Shown in pieces: positions 1 through 7,791 of a stretch of 64,000 nt of DNA. The notes beneath the pieces were generated by a model that had not been told where the DNA came from, searched no databases, and was given only the letters and a program-made list of their open reading frames with translations. Every line of letters starts with the position of its first letter. The stretch's first letter is position 1. This DNA comes from AC-37 sp036389835 (GTDB taxonomy: Bacteria; Actinomycetota; Thermoleophilia; Solirubrobacterales; Thermoleophilaceae), in assembly GCA_036389835.1 (NCBI GenBank), contig DASVWC010000069.1:17468-81467 (forward strand), in the 5' to 3' direction. Position numbers and translations under genes: made by a program.

Positions 1-452
1 CGCGGGCGGTGCCGGCGTCCGAGCCCGCGCCGGTGGTGACCCCGGCCCCCTCCGACGCCGTCGCGCGCACCGAGCGGACCTTCCTGGCGATGTGCCTGGC
101 GGGCGGCGAGGCGGGCCGCGCGTACCTCGGCCGCCTGGGCGACGAGCACTTCTCCTCGGACGCGCTGCGGCGCGCGCGCAAGCACCTGGTCGAGAACTTC
201 GACGACCCCCTGGCCGGCCTCCCGGCCGACGACCCCGCGCTGACCGCGCTCGTGACCGACATCGCCATGCGCGACGAGGAGGTCACCGAGCGGCTGCTCG
301 ACCTCACCTTCGGCCAGTTGGAGCTCCGGAGGGTGCAGCGGCTGCTGCGCCGGGCCGAGCGCGACGGCGACCTGGATCGCCAGCGGCAGCTCGCACCCGA
401 GCAAGTGCGTATAAAGAACCAGATCAACGAGCTGATGGGACAGGCCGTATGA
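1..452 (+). CDS. dnaG: DNA primase DnaG, C-terminal part (5' truncated)
   Basis: This is the 3' end of a gene that enters from the left edge. The readable residues are an Ala/Pro-rich linker followed by an all-helical domain of about 120 residues. That fold and position match the C-terminal DnaB-helicase-interaction domain of bacterial primase, which tethers DnaG to the replicative helicase at the fork. The catalytic zinc and TOPRIM domains would lie outside the window. Its stop overlaps the start of the sigma factor gene by an ATGA tetranucleotide. The dnaG-rpoD order is the classical macromolecular-synthesis arrangement, and this neighbour is the main reason for the name, because the C-terminal domain alone diverges quickly. 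Confidence 0.8.
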   Translation, partial: RAVPASEPAPVVTPAPSDAVARTERTFLAMCLAGGEAGRAYLGRLGDEHFSSDALRRARKHLVENFDDPLAGLPADDPALTALVTDIAMRDEEVTERLLDLTFGQLELRRVQRLLRRAERDGDLDRQRQLAPEQVRIKNQINELMGQAV

Positions 453-1423
453 GCGATCTCGACGCTGCGCGACTGGACGACCCGACCGAGGTCGAGCGCG
501 AGGACCGCTCGGCGCCCAGCCGGGTGGCCGACCTATTCGACGAGGGCGGAGTGGTCACGGCGGGGGTGCCCGCGGCTCAGCCCGAGGGTGGGGCGGACGA
601 CGCCGTCCGCAACTACCTCAAGTCGATCGGCAAGGTGCGCCTGCTGACCAAGGAGGACGAGGTCCGCCTGGCCAAGCGCGTCGAGGCCAACGACATGGAG
701 GCCAAGAACCAGCTCATCGAGGCGAACCTGCGGCTGGTGGTCTCGATCGCCAAGCGCTACTCGGGACGCGGCCTCACGCTGCTCGACCTGATCCAGGAGG
801 GCAACCTCGGCCTGATCCGCGCCGTCGAGAAGTTCGACTGGCGCCGCGGCTTCAAGTTCTCCACGTACGCGACCTGGTGGATCCGCCAGGGGATCACGCG
901 CGCGCTGGCCGACCAGTCGCGCACGATCCGGATCCCGGTTCACATGGTCGAGCGGATGAACCGCGTCGGCCGGGCGCGCCGGGCGCTCAACCAGAAGCTG
1001 GGCCGCGAGCCCACGCCGGAGGAGATCGCCGGGCAGGTGGAGATGAACGCCGCCCAGGTCGAGGAGATCCTCGACCTCGGCCGCGAGCCCGTCTCGCTGG
1101 AGACGCCGGTCGGGCCGGCGGAGGGCGAGTCGCGCCTGGCGGACTTCATCGAGGGCGACGAGGCCGAGGCTCCGCTCGAGGTGGTGTCGGGCGACATGCG
1201 CTCGAAGGACCTCGAGGCGGCGCTTCGCTCGCTCCAGTGGCGCGAGCGGCGCGTGCTCGAGCTGCGCTACGGGCTGGCCTCCGACGAGCCGATGACGCTC
1301 GAGGCGATCGGCAGCGAGGTCGGGGTCACCCGCGAGCGCGTGCGCCAGATCGAGTCGAAGACGCTGTCGAAGCTGAAGAACTCGCGCGAGGCTGAGAAGC
1401 TCCGCGAGGACCTCGAGCCGTAG
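449..1423 (+). CDS. rpoD: Primary RNA polymerase sigma factor (RpoD/SigA)
   Basis: A 324-residue sigma-70 family protein that directs core RNA polymerase to housekeeping promoters. An acidic N-terminal stretch of about 50 residues is followed by region 1.2, region 2 (about 85-160, with IEANLRLVVSIAKRY, DLIQEGNLGLIRAVEKF and TYATWWIRQGITRAL), region 3, and region 4, which ends in the -35-binding helix-turn-helix VTRERVRQIESKTL. It is short for a primary sigma factor, but the complete region 1.2-4.2 core and the dnaG linkage favour RpoD over a stress sigma. The ATG start sits in an ATGA overlap with the dnaG stop, so the pair is probably translationally coupled. Confidence 0.95.
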   Translation: MSDLDAARLDDPTEVEREDRSAPSRVADLFDEGGVVTAGVPAAQPEGGADDAVRNYLKSIGKVRLLTKEDEVRLAKRVEANDMEAKNQLIEANLRLVVSIAKRYSGRGLTLLDLIQEGNLGLIRAVEKFDWRRGFKFSTYATWWIRQGITRALADQSRTIRIPVHMVERMNRVGRARRALNQKLGREPTPEEIAGQVEMNAAQVEEILDLGREPVSLETPVGPAEGESRLADFIEGDEAEAPLEVVSGDMRSKDLEAALRSLQWRERRVLELRYGLASDEPMTLEAIGSEVGVTRERVRQIESKTLSKLKNSREAEKLREDLEP

Positions 1424-1444
1424 CGCCCGCCTCCCGGGCCGGGG

Positions 1445-1462
1445 GTTCCCTGCCAGGGGAAC
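1445..1462 (+). terminator. Hairpin after rpoD
   Basis: GTTCCC and GGGAAC pair around a 6-nt loop, 22 nt after the sigma-factor stop codon. No U-tract follows, as is common in very GC-rich actinobacteria. It may end dnaG-rpoD transcription, but this rests on position and complementarity alone. Confidence 0.35.
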
Positions 1463-1506
1463 GCACGTTCGCATCTTCCGTCCGGTCCGCGGCGTAGCTT
1501 CGCGGC

Positions 1507-2187
1507 ATGGATCGAGAGCTGCTGGAGCGGATGCTCGCCGAGGGGCGCTCCCTCGAGCAGATCGGCAGGGCGGTGGGGAAGGACCCGTCGACGGTCTCGT
1601 ACTGGCTGCGCAAGCACGGTCTCCAAGCGGCGCACCGCGATCGCCATCTCGCGAAGGGCGGGCTGCCGCTCGACGCGCTGCGCTCGATGCTCGAGGGCGG
1701 CTCGACGTATGCCGAGATCGCCGCGGAGTTCGGCGTGAGCGTCGCGACCGTGCGCTACTGGCTGACCAGGCTGGGGATCAGGAGCACGCGCGGGCCGGGG
1801 GCGCGGCGCGTGCACCCGCGTGCCGAGGCGGGGGCGGGGGCGGTCCGCAGCTACTGCGCGACGCACGGCATGACGCGCTTTCGTCCCGACCGGCGCGGCT
1901 CGCTGCGCTGCGCGCGCTGCCAGTCCGACGCCGTAGCCGCCCGGCGCCGGCGGATCAAGGCGATCCTCGTCGAGGAGGCCGGCGGGAGCTGCCGGTTGTG
2001 CGGCTACAGCCGCTACGCCGGCGCGCTCCAGTTCCACCACCTGGACCCGCACGAGAAGCGCTTCGCCCTCAGCGTCGGCGGCCTGACCCGTTCGCTCGAG
2101 AAGGCGCGCGAGGAGAGCCGCAAGTGCGTGCTGCTGTGCTCGAACTGCCACGCCGAGGTGGAGGCGGGAGTGGCGTCCCTGGGCTAG
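1507..2187 (+). CDS. HNH endonuclease with N-terminal helix-turn-helix repeats
   Basis: This 226-residue protein has two short helix-turn-helix-like segments near residues 1-35 and 55-90 (GRAVGKDPSTVSYWLRKHG and EFGVSVATVRYWLTRLG). A CxxC pair (CARCQSD) follows, and then an HNH module with zinc ligands CRLCGY and CSNCH around the catalytic QFHHLDP. HNH nucleases of this type are metal-dependent and occur as homing, restriction or stand-alone enzymes. The paired HTHs suggest specific DNA binding before cutting. Nothing in the flanks marks it as part of an intron or phage, and its substrate is unknown. Confidence 0.8.
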   Translation: MDRELLERMLAEGRSLEQIGRAVGKDPSTVSYWLRKHGLQAAHRDRHLAKGGLPLDALRSMLEGGSTYAEIAAEFGVSVATVRYWLTRLGIRSTRGPGARRVHPRAEAGAGAVRSYCATHGMTRFRPDRRGSLRCARCQSDAVAARRRRIKAILVEEAGGSCRLCGYSRYAGALQFHHLDPHEKRFALSVGGLTRSLEKAREESRKCVLLCSNCHAEVEAGVASLG

Positions 2188-2248
2188 CGGAAAAGGCCGA
2201 TTCTGCCGATGAAGGGACCCGGATCAGCGGCTATCCTCCGCCGCGCGG

Positions 2249-2319
2249 TCCCCGGTGATGTAGCGGCAACATGCTTGACTGTTAATCAAGTCTCGGTGGT
2301 TCGAATCCACCCCGGGGAG
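2249..2319 (+). tRNA. tRNA-Asn (anticodon GTT)
   Basis: The acceptor strands TCCCCGG (2249-2255) and CCGGGGA (2312-2318) pair perfectly. The anticodon stem CTTGA/TCAAG encloses loop CTGTTAA, giving anticodon GTT at 2281-2283. The T-arm is GGTGG/CCACC around TTCGAAT. No CCA is encoded. All stems are intact. Confidence 0.95.
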
Positions 2320-2333
2320 CTTCCACCCAGGCG

Positions 2334-2822
2334 CTAGTCGCGCTTCTGCACCAGCCGCCTCACGGCCGGGCCCACGAACCAGACGACCACGAAGAGGGAG
2401 CCGAGGATCGCGGTCACCCAGGTCACCATCGTCTCCTTGAAGAGGAGGTCGGTGATCAGCATCACCGCTCCGGTCATCGCGGACGCGAGCGCCACGAGGC
2501 CGGCGATCGCGTAGCGGTTCGAGCTGACGACGATCCGCTCCTTGTCGTGCTGGCGGAAGAGCAGGCGGTGGCGGGCGGTCGGGGCGATCAGCAGCAGCAC
2601 GGCGACCGCGGCGGACAGGAGCGTGGCGAAGAACAGGTGGCGCTGGAACTCCGTGACCTTCGCGAAGCGCTGCGTGAACGGCACCGTCAGCAGGAACGCG
2701 AACAGGATCTGCACGCCCGTGAGTGCCACGCGCAGCTCGTTGACGAGCTCCATCAGCTCGCGGTCGAGCCGCTCGTTCTCCTCGTGCTCGCGCTCATCGC
2801 GCGCGGCGGGGTCCTCCGTCAC
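2334..2822 (-). CDS. DUF6328 family integral membrane protein
   Basis: A 162-residue protein with a charged N-terminal coiled stretch (residues 1-25), then a LMELVNELRVALTGVQILFAFLLTVPF segment-type helix and further membrane spans near 65-85, 105-125 and 135-155, so about four helices. This arrangement is typical of DUF6328, a family of unknown function common in actinobacteria. The GTG start at 2822 overlaps the stop of the upstream glycosyltransferase gene as GTGA, which fixes the start and suggests coupled translation. No enzymatic motif is visible. Confidence 0.8.
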   Translation of the reverse strand: MTEDPAARDEREHEENERLDRELMELVNELRVALTGVQILFAFLLTVPFTQRFAKVTEFQRHLFFATLLSAAVAVLLLIAPTARHRLLFRQHDKERIVVSSNRYAIAGLVALASAMTGAVMLITDLLFKETMVTWVTAILGSLFVVVWFVGPAVRRLVQKRD

Positions 2823-4057
2823 CGAGCGGATGCTAGGGGCCGCGCGACGGCCTCGCGTGCCGCGAACGCCTCCACCGCGCGCGCCGCTCGCTCCGCGCCG
2901 TCGTTCTCGGCCGCCCACGCGCGCAGCTCGCCCGCGCGCGCCGCGAAGCGGCGATCGCTCAGCACCCGCTCGACGGCCAGCCGCACCCCGCGCGGCGTCG
3001 TGAGCCGCCGCGGCAGCGAGACGCCCACCCCGGCCCAGCTCACGCGGGCCGCGTTCTCGGCCATGTCGCCGGCCGCCGGGCAGGCCACGACCGGCACGCC
3101 GCACGCCAGCGAGCGCGCCACGGTCCCGTGGCCGGCGTGGCAGACGACCGCCGAGCACAGCGGCATCGTCCGCGCGTACGAGACCCACTCCACGAGCCGC
3201 GCGTTCGCCGGCACGTGCAGTGGCACCGGCGGCGGCCGGCGGTTGTAGGTCGCCAGCACCCGCACCGGCGCGTCCGCCAGCCCCTCCAGCGCGGCGGCCA
3301 GCATCCGCTGCTCGGAGTCCTGCGCGGTCGACGGCGCCACCAGCACGAGCGGCGCGTCCCCCGGCGGCAGCTCCACGTCCCCGTACGGCTGCTCCCAGAG
3401 CAGCGGCCCGGTCGTCTCCACCCACGGTTCGCAGCGCGGGCGCGGGTACTCGAGCTGCGGGAAGGTCGCCACCAGCGCCAGGCGCCGGGAGAGGCCGTTG
3501 TGGACGTAGTCGAGCGGCGGCAGCCCGACCCGCGCGCGTGCGCCGTTGAGCTGGTCGCGGCCCTGCCGCATGCCGGATTGCACCAGCGGCTCCATCGAGC
3601 GCCACAGCGCCCGGCCGAGCGGCGTGCGCGGCAGGCGCGCGCCGATCGAGTACGGCGGGAACCCGCGCGCGGGCGTGGGGAGCACGTGCGGGACGAGCGT
3701 GGCCCACGGCCGGCCGTCCATCTCCGCCGACAGGGCCGCCGCGGTGGTGAGGATGTCCACGACCACCACGTCGGGGTCGAACGCCGCCAGCACGGGCCGC
3801 GTCTCCCTCGCCGCGCGCACCGCCGCCTGGAACGGCTTCATCCAGCGCCCGTCGGGCGGGAACACGTCGTACTCGGGCGACTGCGCGAAGCTCATGCCCT
3901 CGCGCTCCACGTGCTCGCGCCACCTGGCCCACGTCTCGAGCTGGACCTCGTGACCGCGCCGCACGAGCTCGGCGCCGAGCGCGATCGCCGGGAACGCGTG
4001 ACCCGCGTCGCCGAAGGCGGCGAGCGCGATTCGTCGTGGGACGGGCGCGGGGCTCAG
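2819..4057 (-). CDS. UDP-glycosyltransferase, MGT/GT1-like
   Basis: About 412 residues with a GT-B fold. The N-terminal Rossmann half begins RRIALAAFGDAGHAFPA. The C-terminal half carries the donor-binding signature WVSYARTMPLCSAVVCHAGH, followed by ACGVPVVACPAAGDMAENA, as in GT1 enzymes that glycosylate small lipophilic acceptors. No ATG, GTG or TTG lies near the conserved N-terminus. The best start is CTG at 4057, which forms a CTGA overlap with the stop of the upstream oxidoreductase gene. The gene is coupled on both sides, so oxidoreductase, glycosyltransferase and DUF6328 protein form one operon, perhaps for tailoring a secondary metabolite. The acceptor cannot be predicted. Confidence 0.82.
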   Translation of the reverse strand: MSPAPVPRRIALAAFGDAGHAFPAIALGAELVRRGHEVQLETWARWREHVEREGMSFAQSPEYDVFPPDGRWMKPFQAAVRAARETRPVLAAFDPDVVVVDILTTAAALSAEMDGRPWATLVPHVLPTPARGFPPYSIGARLPRTPLGRALWRSMEPLVQSGMRQGRDQLNGARARVGLPPLDYVHNGLSRRLALVATFPQLEYPRPRCEPWVETTGPLLWEQPYGDVELPPGDAPLVLVAPSTAQDSEQRMLAAALEGLADAPVRVLATYNRRPPPVPLHVPANARLVEWVSYARTMPLCSAVVCHAGHGTVARSLACGVPVVACPAAGDMAENAARVSWAGVGVSLPRRLTTPRGVRLAVERVLSDRRFAARAGELRAWAAENDGAERAARAVEAFAAREAVARPLASAR

Positions 4058-5085
4058 ACCAGCTCGGCGAGGTCCGTCAGCATCCGCGAGCGGTTCTGCG
4101 GCTCGGTCAGCGGGGTGATCACCATCGTGCCGACGCCCGCGTCGCGGTAGGCCGCCAGGCGGTCGCGCACCTTGTCCCTGGGGCCGACGAGCGCGACCGT
4201 GTCGATCAGCTCCGCCGGCAGCGCCGCCGCCGCCTCGTCGCGCTTGCCGGCGAGGTACAGGTTCTGCACCTCCTGCGCCGCCTCCTCGAACCCGTACCGC
4301 CGCACGGCCTGGTTGTAGAAGTTCTTGTCGCGCGTTCCCATCCCACCGACGTACAGCGCGAGGATCGGGCGCACCATGTCGCGCGCCTTGTCCACGTCGT
4401 CGTCGATGCAGAGGTTCACGGTGGGTGCGATGTCGAAGGACTCGTCGATGGTGCGCCCGACGCGGTCGGCGCCCTCCTGGAGCAGCTTGCGGCTGTCGTC
4501 CACGCGCTCGGGCGAGAACAGGAACGGCAGCCAGCCGTCGGCGATCTCGCCGGCGAGGCGAGTGTTGTTCGGGCCCATCGCCGCCAGGTAGACCGGCATG
4601 TGCTCCTGGACCGGCGCGATCATCAGCTTCAGCGGCATGCCGGGCGCGCCTGGGAGCGGCAGCTTGTACGTCTCGCCCTCGTAGACGAGGCGCTTGCGCG
4701 CGAGCGCCATCCGCACGATCTCGACGTACTCGCGCGTGCGCTGGATCTGCTTGGCGAACGGCTGCCCGTGCCAGCCCTCGGCCACCGCCGGTCCGGACGA
4801 GCCGATGCCGAGCAGCACCCGCCCGCCGGAGAGGACGTCGAGCGTCGCGGCGGTCATGGCGGTCATCGCCGGGGAGCGCGCGGGCATCTGGAAGATCCCG
4901 GCGCCCAGCTTGATCTTCTCGGTCTGGCCGGCGAGCCAGGCGAGGACCGTCGCGGTGTCCGATCCGTAGGCCTCGGCGCCCCAGGCGGAGTCGAATCCGG
5001 CGGCCTCGGCGTCGCGCACCATCTGGAGCTGGTCCTGTGCGGAGATGCCCAGGCCCCAGTAGCCCAGCTGCAGCCCAAGTCGCAT
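4054..5085 (-). CDS. LLM-class F420-dependent oxidoreductase
   Basis: A 343-residue luciferase-like TIM-barrel protein. It starts MRLGLQLGYWG and has VRDAEAAGFDSAWGAEAYGSD, the flavin-pocket region LGAGIFQMPARSP, and LLGIGSSGPAVAEGWHGQPF, all typical of actinobacterial F420-dependent LLM enzymes. These act on diverse substrates through hydride transfer from reduced F420. Use of F420 rather than FMN is inferred from subfamily resemblance. It heads the three-gene operon with the glycosyltransferase and DUF6328 genes. The ATG start is followed directly by the conserved strand beta-1. Confidence 0.88.
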   Translation of the reverse strand: MRLGLQLGYWGLGISAQDQLQMVRDAEAAGFDSAWGAEAYGSDTATVLAWLAGQTEKIKLGAGIFQMPARSPAMTAMTAATLDVLSGGRVLLGIGSSGPAVAEGWHGQPFAKQIQRTREYVEIVRMALARKRLVYEGETYKLPLPGAPGMPLKLMIAPVQEHMPVYLAAMGPNNTRLAGEIADGWLPFLFSPERVDDSRKLLQEGADRVGRTIDESFDIAPTVNLCIDDDVDKARDMVRPILALYVGGMGTRDKNFYNQAVRRYGFEEAAQEVQNLYLAGKRDEAAAALPAELIDTVALVGPRDKVRDRLAAYRDAGVGTMVITPLTEPQNRSRMLTDLAELV

Positions 5086-5198
5086 CTGCAGGTTTCCTCT
5101 CAGTCGGAAGGAGTTCGCTTGAATACCCGGACGGAAAACGGGTACTTTTCCAGTGCGGGCCGGGGGCGCATCCTAAGCGACCGGGCCGTTTCGACCTG

Positions 5199-5732
5199 AT
5201 GCGACGCAGCCGACACCGCAAGCACGCCCAGGAGCTGAGGCGCGCGATCGACTGCCTGCCGCGCGGAACGCGCGAGGCCATGGTCGACTCGCTCGACGAC
5301 CAGCGGATCATCGTGGGCGCCTACACCGACGGGGAGGGCGGCGTCTGCCCGATGCTGGCCGCGCACCGCAACGGAGGCCGCACGAACCTCGCGAGCTTCG
5401 CCCGCGCCTGGGACCGCTACACCGGCGCGACCACCATGCGCGAGGCGAGCGAGCGCGAGCTGCGCACGCTGCGCGCGATGCTCGAGGCGAGCCTGTACTA
5501 CGAGGACAACGCGAGCGCGCTGGCCAAGGTGACGGCCGAGCATCGCGACCTGGCCGCGAAGCGCGCCGAGCGCGAGCGGACCGACACCGGCGAGCGCGAC
5601 CGCACGCCCGAGCTGCGCAGGCGCCACGGCTGGGCGTGGCTGCGCGTGTTCCGCCGCCTCGACGAGTACGAGGCCGCCCTCGCGGAGGCCGAGCGCCAGG
5701 CGGAGGCCGGGCGCGAGCGCGAGCTCGTCTAG
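5199..5732 (+). CDS. Conserved hypothetical protein, charged
   Basis: A 177-residue soluble protein that I do not recognise. The N-terminus is basic (MRRSRHRKHAQELRRAID). A central part (residues 25-75) includes RIIVGAYTDGEGGVCPMLAAHRNGG and SFARAWDRYTG. The C-terminal 90 residues are rich in Glu, Arg and Ala and look like a long helix or coiled coil. It is divergent from the oxidoreductase operon and convergent with the dehydrogenase gene, with which it abuts stop to stop. No signal peptide or membrane segment is seen. Confidence 0.7.
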   Translation: MRRSRHRKHAQELRRAIDCLPRGTREAMVDSLDDQRIIVGAYTDGEGGVCPMLAAHRNGGRTNLASFARAWDRYTGATTMREASERELRTLRAMLEASLYYEDNASALAKVTAEHRDLAAKRAERERTDTGERDRTPELRRRHGWAWLRVFRRLDEYEAALAEAERQAEAGRERELV

Positions 5733-6461
5733 CTAGGTCCGCTGCTGCACGTCGCCGGCCCGGATGAACTGGATCTCCGGCACGATGCAGGCCGGTGAGG
5801 TGCGCAGCAGGAAGCGCACCGCCTCGGCGATGTCCTCGGGCTGGATCATCGCCTCGGGCGGCACGCCCTCGACCCAGTCGGTCATCGGCGTGTCCACGAA
5901 GCCCGGGCAGAACGCGGTGAGCTGGATGCCCGACTCGGCGAGCTCGCCGTGGGCCGCCTGGGTCAGGCCGACCACCGCGTGCTTCGTGGCCGAGTAGGTC
6001 GCGAGCCAGGGCTGTCCGAACTTGCCCGCGATCGACGCGGTGTTCACGACCAGCGCCTTGCCGTGCTCGCCGCCCGCCTCCTTGAGCAGCGGGATGCACT
6101 CGCGCAGGGTCAGGTACACGCCGCGCAGGTTCACGTTGAGCTGCATGTCGAGGTGCTTGGTCTGCTGCTCGGCGATCGGCCCGCCGATGCCGACGCCCGC
6201 GTTGTTGATCAGCACGTCCAACCGGCCCCACCTCTCGTGGTGGCGCTCCACGAGGCCCTTGATCTCGTCCTCGTTGGCCATGTTGGCGGCCACCGACTCG
6301 ACCTCGATCCCCTCGCCGTGCAGGCCCTCGACGGCCGCCTCGAGCTTGTCCGGCCGGCGCGCCGAGACGGTCAGCGAGTAGCCGTCCTGCCCGAGCGCGC
6401 GGGCGATGGCCAGCCCGATCCCGCTCGAGCCTCCGGTGATCAGCGCAGCGCGGCCTTGCAT
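5733..6461 (-). CDS. SDR family NAD(P)-dependent oxidoreductase
   Basis: A 242-residue classical short-chain dehydrogenase. The dinucleotide-binding loop TGGSSGIG is at residues 9-16, NNAG lies near residue 86, the catalytic serine is in VVNTASIAG, and YSATK (Tyr and Lys of the Ser-Tyr-Lys triad) is near residue 155, followed by PGFVDTPM. SARRPDK after the second strand suggests NADPH preference. The ATG start lies seven residues before the glycine motif, as is usual. The substrate is unknown. It is monocistronic and faces the hypothetical gene to its left. Confidence 0.88.
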   Translation of the reverse strand: MQGRAALITGGSSGIGLAIARALGQDGYSLTVSARRPDKLEAAVEGLHGEGIEVESVAANMANEDEIKGLVERHHERWGRLDVLINNAGVGIGGPIAEQQTKHLDMQLNVNLRGVYLTLRECIPLLKEAGGEHGKALVVNTASIAGKFGQPWLATYSATKHAVVGLTQAAHGELAESGIQLTAFCPGFVDTPMTDWVEGVPPEAMIQPEDIAEAVRFLLRTSPACIVPEIQFIRAGDVQQRT

Positions 6462-6556
6462 CGTGTCGGTCCTCCTCGAAGGCGTGGTCGTGGGGAGGGG
6501 TTGTATCCGACCGGCTATGGCGGTGGCGCGCGCGCCGCTCCCGTAGCCTGTGGGGG

Positions 6557-7542
6557 ATGGTCCGTGCGGGGGTCCCCCGGCTGTGCGCGGCCGCGTTCGC
6601 GACGGCCGCTATCGCGCTTGGCGCCTGCAGCGACGACGACCGCGACGAGCCGATGCCGCGTCCCGGCGATGAGGTGGGGGCCGAGCAGCCGTTCCCGGAC
6701 CCCACGGCGCGCACGCTGGCCGAGCTGAGGGACGGCCTCGGGCCGGGCCCGCGGATGGCCAGCTCGGTGTCGGTGCTCGAGCCCGGCCGCAAGAACCGCT
6801 TCGCCTTCGGGCTCTTCGACCGCGCCCGGCGGCAGATCGGCGGCGCGCCGGCAGCCGTGTACGTGGCGCCCGTGGACGGCGGCGAAGTGGAGGGTCCGTA
6901 CCCGCGCGGCACCGCACGCTCGAGGTGGACGAGCGCCACCGCAGCCACACCGTCGAGCACGACGACGACGCCGCCCACTCGATCTACGTCGCCGACGTCC
7001 CGTTCGCGCGCGAGGGTCGCTACGAGGTGCTCGGCGTGACCAAGCTCGATCAGCGGGTGGTCGGCGGGACGCCCGTCACCGTCGAGGTCCGCCGCCCGGA
7101 GCGGCCCCCGACCGTCGGCGACCGCGCGCCGCGCGTGCACACGCCCACGCGCTCCGACGTCCGCGACCTGTCCGATATCGACACCCGCGAGCCGCCGAGC
7201 TCGATGCACGAGGAGGATCTCGCCGACGTGCTCGGCCGCCGCCCGGTGATGCTGCTCTTCGCCACGCCGCGGCTGTGCCAGAGCCGCGTGTGCGGGCCGG
7301 TGGTGGACGTGCTCGAGCAGGTGAAGGCAGAGCACGGCGACGATGCCGTGTTCATCCACATGGAGGTCTGGAACGGCAACTCGCGCGACGGCGGCGAGCG
7401 CCCGCAGGTGCGCGCGTACGGGCTGCCGTCGGAGCCGTGGCTGTTCGCGATCGACGCTCGCGGGCGCGTGGCGGACCGGATCGAGGGGGCGTTCAGCACC
7501 GAGGAGGCGGAGGAGGCGTTGCGGAAGGCGGTCGGGGAGTAG
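6557..7542 (+). pseudogene. Thioredoxin-fold lipoprotein, frameshifted
   Basis: Two overlapping reading frames encode halves of one protein. The first part, from 6557, has a lipoprotein signal ending in LGAC (Cys at about residue 24) and a VLEPGRKNRFAFGLFD segment. The second part, read from about 6913 in the next frame, continues TLEVDERHRSHTVEHDDDAA, an Ig-like stretch (YVADVPFAREGRYEVLGV), and a C-terminal thioredoxin-like domain with two cysteines in LCQSRVCGP. The frame change fits loss of one base near 6900-6912 in a CG-rich run. It could be a true pseudogene or a sequence error. The intact protein would be a surface lipoprotein of about 328 residues. Confidence 0.75.
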
Positions 7543-7616
7543 GGACGGGGCGGCCGCCCCGCGGGCCGCCGGGCCGCCGCCCGCGACCGCTCGCGGTGCT
7601 AGCTTCGCCGCCGCGG

Positions 7617-7689
7617 GGGCCGGTAGCTCAGCGGTTAGAGCAGCGGACTCATAATCCGTAGGTCGCTGGTTCGAATCCAGCCCGGCCCA
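7617..7689 (+). tRNA. tRNA with CAT anticodon (probably tRNA-Ile2)
   Basis: The acceptor GGGCCGG/CCGGCCC, D-arm, anticodon stem CGGAC/TCCG-type pairing around CTCATAA, and T-arm GCTGG/CCAGC are all intact. Anticodon CAT can be initiator Met, elongator Met or lysidine-modified Ile2. The G1-C72 pair excludes a typical initiator, and the ACTCATAATC and GGTCGCTGG segments resemble Ile2 more than elongator Met. The last 43 bases lie inside the attL repeat, so this tRNA is the target of the integrated element and its 3' end was rebuilt on insertion. Confidence 0.92.
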
Positions 7690-7690
7690 T
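7647..7690 (+). repeat. attL, 44-bp direct repeat in the tRNA 3' end
   Basis: The sequence from the anticodon loop (ACTCATAATC) through the tRNA end plus one base is identical to 23068-23111. Flanking bases differ at both copies, so the repeat is exactly 44 bp. The copy beside the integrase completes the tRNA. Confidence 0.92.
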
Positions 7691-7747
7691 GGGGAAAGGC
7701 CTGCAAACAAGCGGCTCCAACCTGAGGCAAATCGCGCCCGGCGCGAA

Positions 7748-7770
7748 TTTTGTCCCAAATCTGTCCCGAA
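7748..7770 (+). promoter_or_regulatory. Candidate left arm-type integrase sites
   Basis: Two tandem TTTGTCCC/ATCTGTCCC-like boxes lie between attL and the integrase, the second being AAATCTGTCCCGAA (7757-7770). The same 14-mer recurs near attR at 22960-22973, again in tandem at about one helical turn. Repeats of this kind at both ends of an element suit integrase arm binding, but this is inference. Confidence 0.45.
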
Positions 7771-7791
7771 GTTCCTATAGCGTGCCGTGCT

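Noticed and set aside
533..1474. Long antisense frames over rpoD and many other genes (for example over the P450, LigD and MFS genes)
   Set aside because: High GC content removes stop codons in shadow frames. These frames show skewed Arg/Ala/Pro/Gly composition and no domains, while the opposite strand has clear families.
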